NCBI RefSeq assembly: GCF_012927355.1
Contig: NZ_JABBGK010000009.1
Coordinates: 47,533-111,532 of the forward strand
Direction of reading: 5' to 3'
Length of the DNA stretch: 64,000 nucleotides
From: Rhizobium terricola
GTDB lineage: Bacteria; Pseudomonadota; Alphaproteobacteria; Rhizobiales; Rhizobiaceae
Part shown: in pieces, positions 62,352-64,000 of the stretch
Numbering within the stretch: position 1 is the first letter of the stretch
Layout: every line of letters begins with the position of its first letter
Made by a program: the position numbers and the translations under genes
Notes under the pieces: generated by a model
Told to the model about the DNA's origin: nothing
Databases searched by the model: none
The model's input: the letters and a program-made list of their open reading frames with translations, nothing else

Positions 62352-62580
62352 GGCCCCTCTTCTCCCCATGGGGAAAAGGTGGCGCGTGGCGCCGATGAGG
62401 CGGGCGAAGCCCATTGAGCGCCGCCCACTCAGCTCCCTCATCGCCTCGCAACGGTGTCGATCTCCCCCCTTGAGGGGGAGATGCCCGACAGGGCAGAGGG
62501 GGGTATTTCCGCAGGCGCCGAGATCGGAGGTCACCCCCCTCTGTCACTTCGTGACATCTCCCCCTCAAGGGGGGGAGATG
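62352..62580. repeat. Mosaic of both repeat families
   Basis: A second-family fragment (62352-62405) is followed by RIME-like arms at 62459-62504 and 62534-62580, set in the opposite order to the other two copies, with only about 30 bases between them. The 272-base gap holds no gene. Confidence 0.75.
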
Positions 62581-62592
62581 GGGCAACGAACC

Positions 62593-63474
62593 TCAGCCGA
62601 CGCGGGTGGTGCGCGCCCAGTCCATGTAGAGTTCGAGCGCCTTGCGGGCGACCGGGCCTTCCTGCAGTTCGCGACCGTCGAGCCGGTTGACCGGGGCGAC
62701 CTTGGAATAGTTGCCCGAGGTGAAGATCTCGTCGGCGTCCATGAAATCCTCGACCGACAGCGTCACTTCACGGACCTCGTAGCCGGCCGCGCGCAGGAGC
62801 CCGATGACGCGGGCGCGGGTGATGCCGGCAAGGAAGGTGCGGTTGGCGGCGGGCGTGGAGACGACGCCGTCCTTGACCATGAAGACGTTGGACGACGCCG
62901 TCTCGACGACATTGCCGTTCATGTCGCGCACCAGCGCGTTGTCGAAGCCGCGGGCGCGGGCCTCGACGATCATGCGGCCGGAATTCGGGTAGAGGCTACC
63001 GGTCTTGGCATCGGTCATCGCGCATTCCGGCGTCGGGCGACGGAAGGGCGAGAGCGTCAGCGAATGCGGCTTGGCGGTGTGCATCGGCGCCTCGAAGAGG
63101 CAGAGCGCGAAACGGGTCGATTCCGGATCGGGCGCGACGACGGAACCGGCCTGGCCGTGTTCGGCCCAGTACATCGGCTTGATGTAGATCGCGGTCTTGC
63201 CGTCGAACTTCTTCACACCCTCCCAGGCGAGGCGCTCGATTTCCTCGTCCGAAACGGTCGCCTTCATGCCCATGTTGGCGGCCGAGCGGTTGACGCGGCG
63301 GCAATGGGCGTCGAGATCAGGCGCGATGCCGTCGAACCAGCGCGCCCCGTCGAACACCGTCGAGCCGAGCCACATCGCATGGGACACCGGCCCGATCAGC
63401 GGCGGATTGCCGGAGATCCACTCTCCGTCGACATAGGTCCAGGTTGCGGTGCGGGCGGAAGTATCGACAGCCAT
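62593..63474 (-). CDS. Branched-chain amino-acid aminotransferase family (class IV)
   Basis: A 293-residue PLP enzyme: opening WTYVDGEWISGNPPLIGPVS, the lysine in TDAKTGSLYPN and VVETASSNVFMVKDGVVSTP. GGAG lies six to seven bases before the ATG at 63474. It transfers amino groups between branched-chain amino acids and 2-oxoglutarate; D-amino-acid or 4-amino-4-deoxychorismate lyase-type relatives cannot be ruled out. Confidence 0.9.
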   Translation of the reverse strand: MAVDTSARTATWTYVDGEWISGNPPLIGPVSHAMWLGSTVFDGARWFDGIAPDLDAHCRRVNRSAANMGMKATVSDEEIERLAWEGVKKFDGKTAIYIKPMYWAEHGQAGSVVAPDPESTRFALCLFEAPMHTAKPHSLTLSPFRRPTPECAMTDAKTGSLYPNSGRMIVEARARGFDNALVRDMNGNVVETASSNVFMVKDGVVSTPAANRTFLAGITRARVIGLLRAAGYEVREVTLSVEDFMDADEIFTSGNYSKVAPVNRLDGRELQEGPVARKALELYMDWARTTRVG

Positions 63475-63521
63475 TTCGGTCTCCAATCATCAGGTCGCCG
63501 GCAGTCAACGGCAGGAGGCAC

Positions 63522-63647
63522 ATGGCGGTCAAGGCCAAAGTCACCGCCGGCCCCACTTGGCAAGAAATCGATGCGGACGATTTGCTTCCACGCAAGAAAC
63601 AGTCGCGATTCCAGATGCTTGGCGAATGGGTCGATCACGGAAATTGA
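63522..63647 (+). CDS. Small hypothetical protein (41 aa)
   Basis: A 41-residue product starting MAVKAKVTAGPTWQEIDADD and ending LGEWVDHGN, basic then acidic, without membrane segment. AGGAGG is three bases before the ATG at 63522. It diverges from the aminotransferase gene. Small size and good ribosome site support it; function unknown. Confidence 0.65.
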   Translation: MAVKAKVTAGPTWQEIDADDLLPRKKQSRFQMLGEWVDHGN

Positions 63648-63723
63648 TTGGAGGGGATGGGGCGTCGGGCGCTGCCCTTTGCTCAGCGGCTTATCTCTCG
63701 CACCAAAGTTTTGCCCCTCGCTC

Positions 63724-63775
63724 CCCTGTTTGCCCCTCACCCTGACCCTCTCCCCGCCTGCGGGGAGAGGGGACG
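63724..63775. repeat. Second-family palindromic repeat fragment
   Basis: CCCTCACCCTGACCCTCTCC followed by CCGCCTGCGGGGAGAGGGG, the hairpin half of the 6699-type element. The stretch 63648-64000 holds this and no gene that I can support. Confidence 0.6.
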
Positions 63776-64000
63776 GCCGCCGTTGTGCTCGAAGCACCAT
63801 CGCCAGGCATTCGACGCAGGTGGCATGGTGGTTGAGCGCAGGTGGCATGGTTGAGCGGCTACCGCAGATCCCTTTGTAACTTCCCAAATGGCGCATTCGG
63901 CTATGTAATGCCGGTTGCGGTGGCGGATGGGAGACCGAATTCCCTTTGGGACAGCAAGCCCGTGGGAGAGCAAGGGTCTCCGTCCGCCGTTCCATCGAAC

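Overview
The window is high-GC (about 65 percent) chromosomal DNA of an alphaproteobacterium, most likely a member of the Rhizobiaceae. The case rests on the gene content (Mrp/Pha-type antiporter, PhrB iron-sulfur photolyase, CbtBA under a cobalamin riboswitch, several small rhizobia-type proteins) and on two families of palindromic intergenic repeats that look like rhizobial mosaic elements. I could not fix the genus. No rRNA, tRNA, CRISPR array, phage or transposase is visible.

Layout. 1-3.5 kb: mrpA, mrpB and mrpC of a cation/proton antiporter on the minus strand; the rest of the operon lies beyond position 1. 3.7-13.2 kb: housekeeping and stress genes (msrB, an AraC-type membrane regulator facing an exported protein, a His-tailed EamA transporter, acetyltransferase, hemolysin III, MAPEG, TraR/DksA-type protein, UspA under an anaerobox, a CatE-like VOC enzyme). 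13.3-26.4 kb: an 11-gene minus-strand operon, the main point of interest. From its promoter it reads: TetR repressor, HyuA-type subunit, small zinc protein, unknown 268-aa protein, second HyuA-type subunit, HyuB-type subunit, acyl-CoA ligase, DUF35 protein, thiolase, SDR dehydrogenase, outer-membrane channel. This reads as a route alcohol to ketone to beta-keto acid to beta-ketoacyl-CoA to two acyl-CoAs. Its five carboxylase-like genes match the acetophenone carboxylase type in subunit number and approximate sizes.

26.7-34.3 kb: a lone TadE/TadG-like protein, two transglutaminase-like proteins, a run of very small proteins (two of them 39-40 aa with strong ribosome binding sites), a deacetylase with a variant motif and an AI-2E-type permease. 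34.4-46.4 kb: sulfide:quinone oxidoreductase, two tandem 644-aa GGDEF-EAL proteins sharing a 17-bp upstream motif, bestrophin, metallophosphoesterase, a YafY-type regulator facing a LysE exporter across a clean operator, two c-type cytochromes and a HicAB toxin-antitoxin pair.

46.5-54.5 kb: cobalamin riboswitch with cbtB and cbtA; an acetyltransferase and DJ-1/PfpI pair behind a candidate transcription attenuator with a leaderless 17-codon leader peptide; phrB; cupin; a MerR regulator facing a CDF metal exporter. 54.5-56.9 kb: an orphan antitoxin and a 619-aa protein of visibly lower GC, probably acquired. 56.9-64 kb: oligopeptidase B, an SQR-like flavoprotein behind two perfect palindromes, a PAS-GGDEF-EAL protein, a branched-chain aminotransferase and a 41-aa protein.
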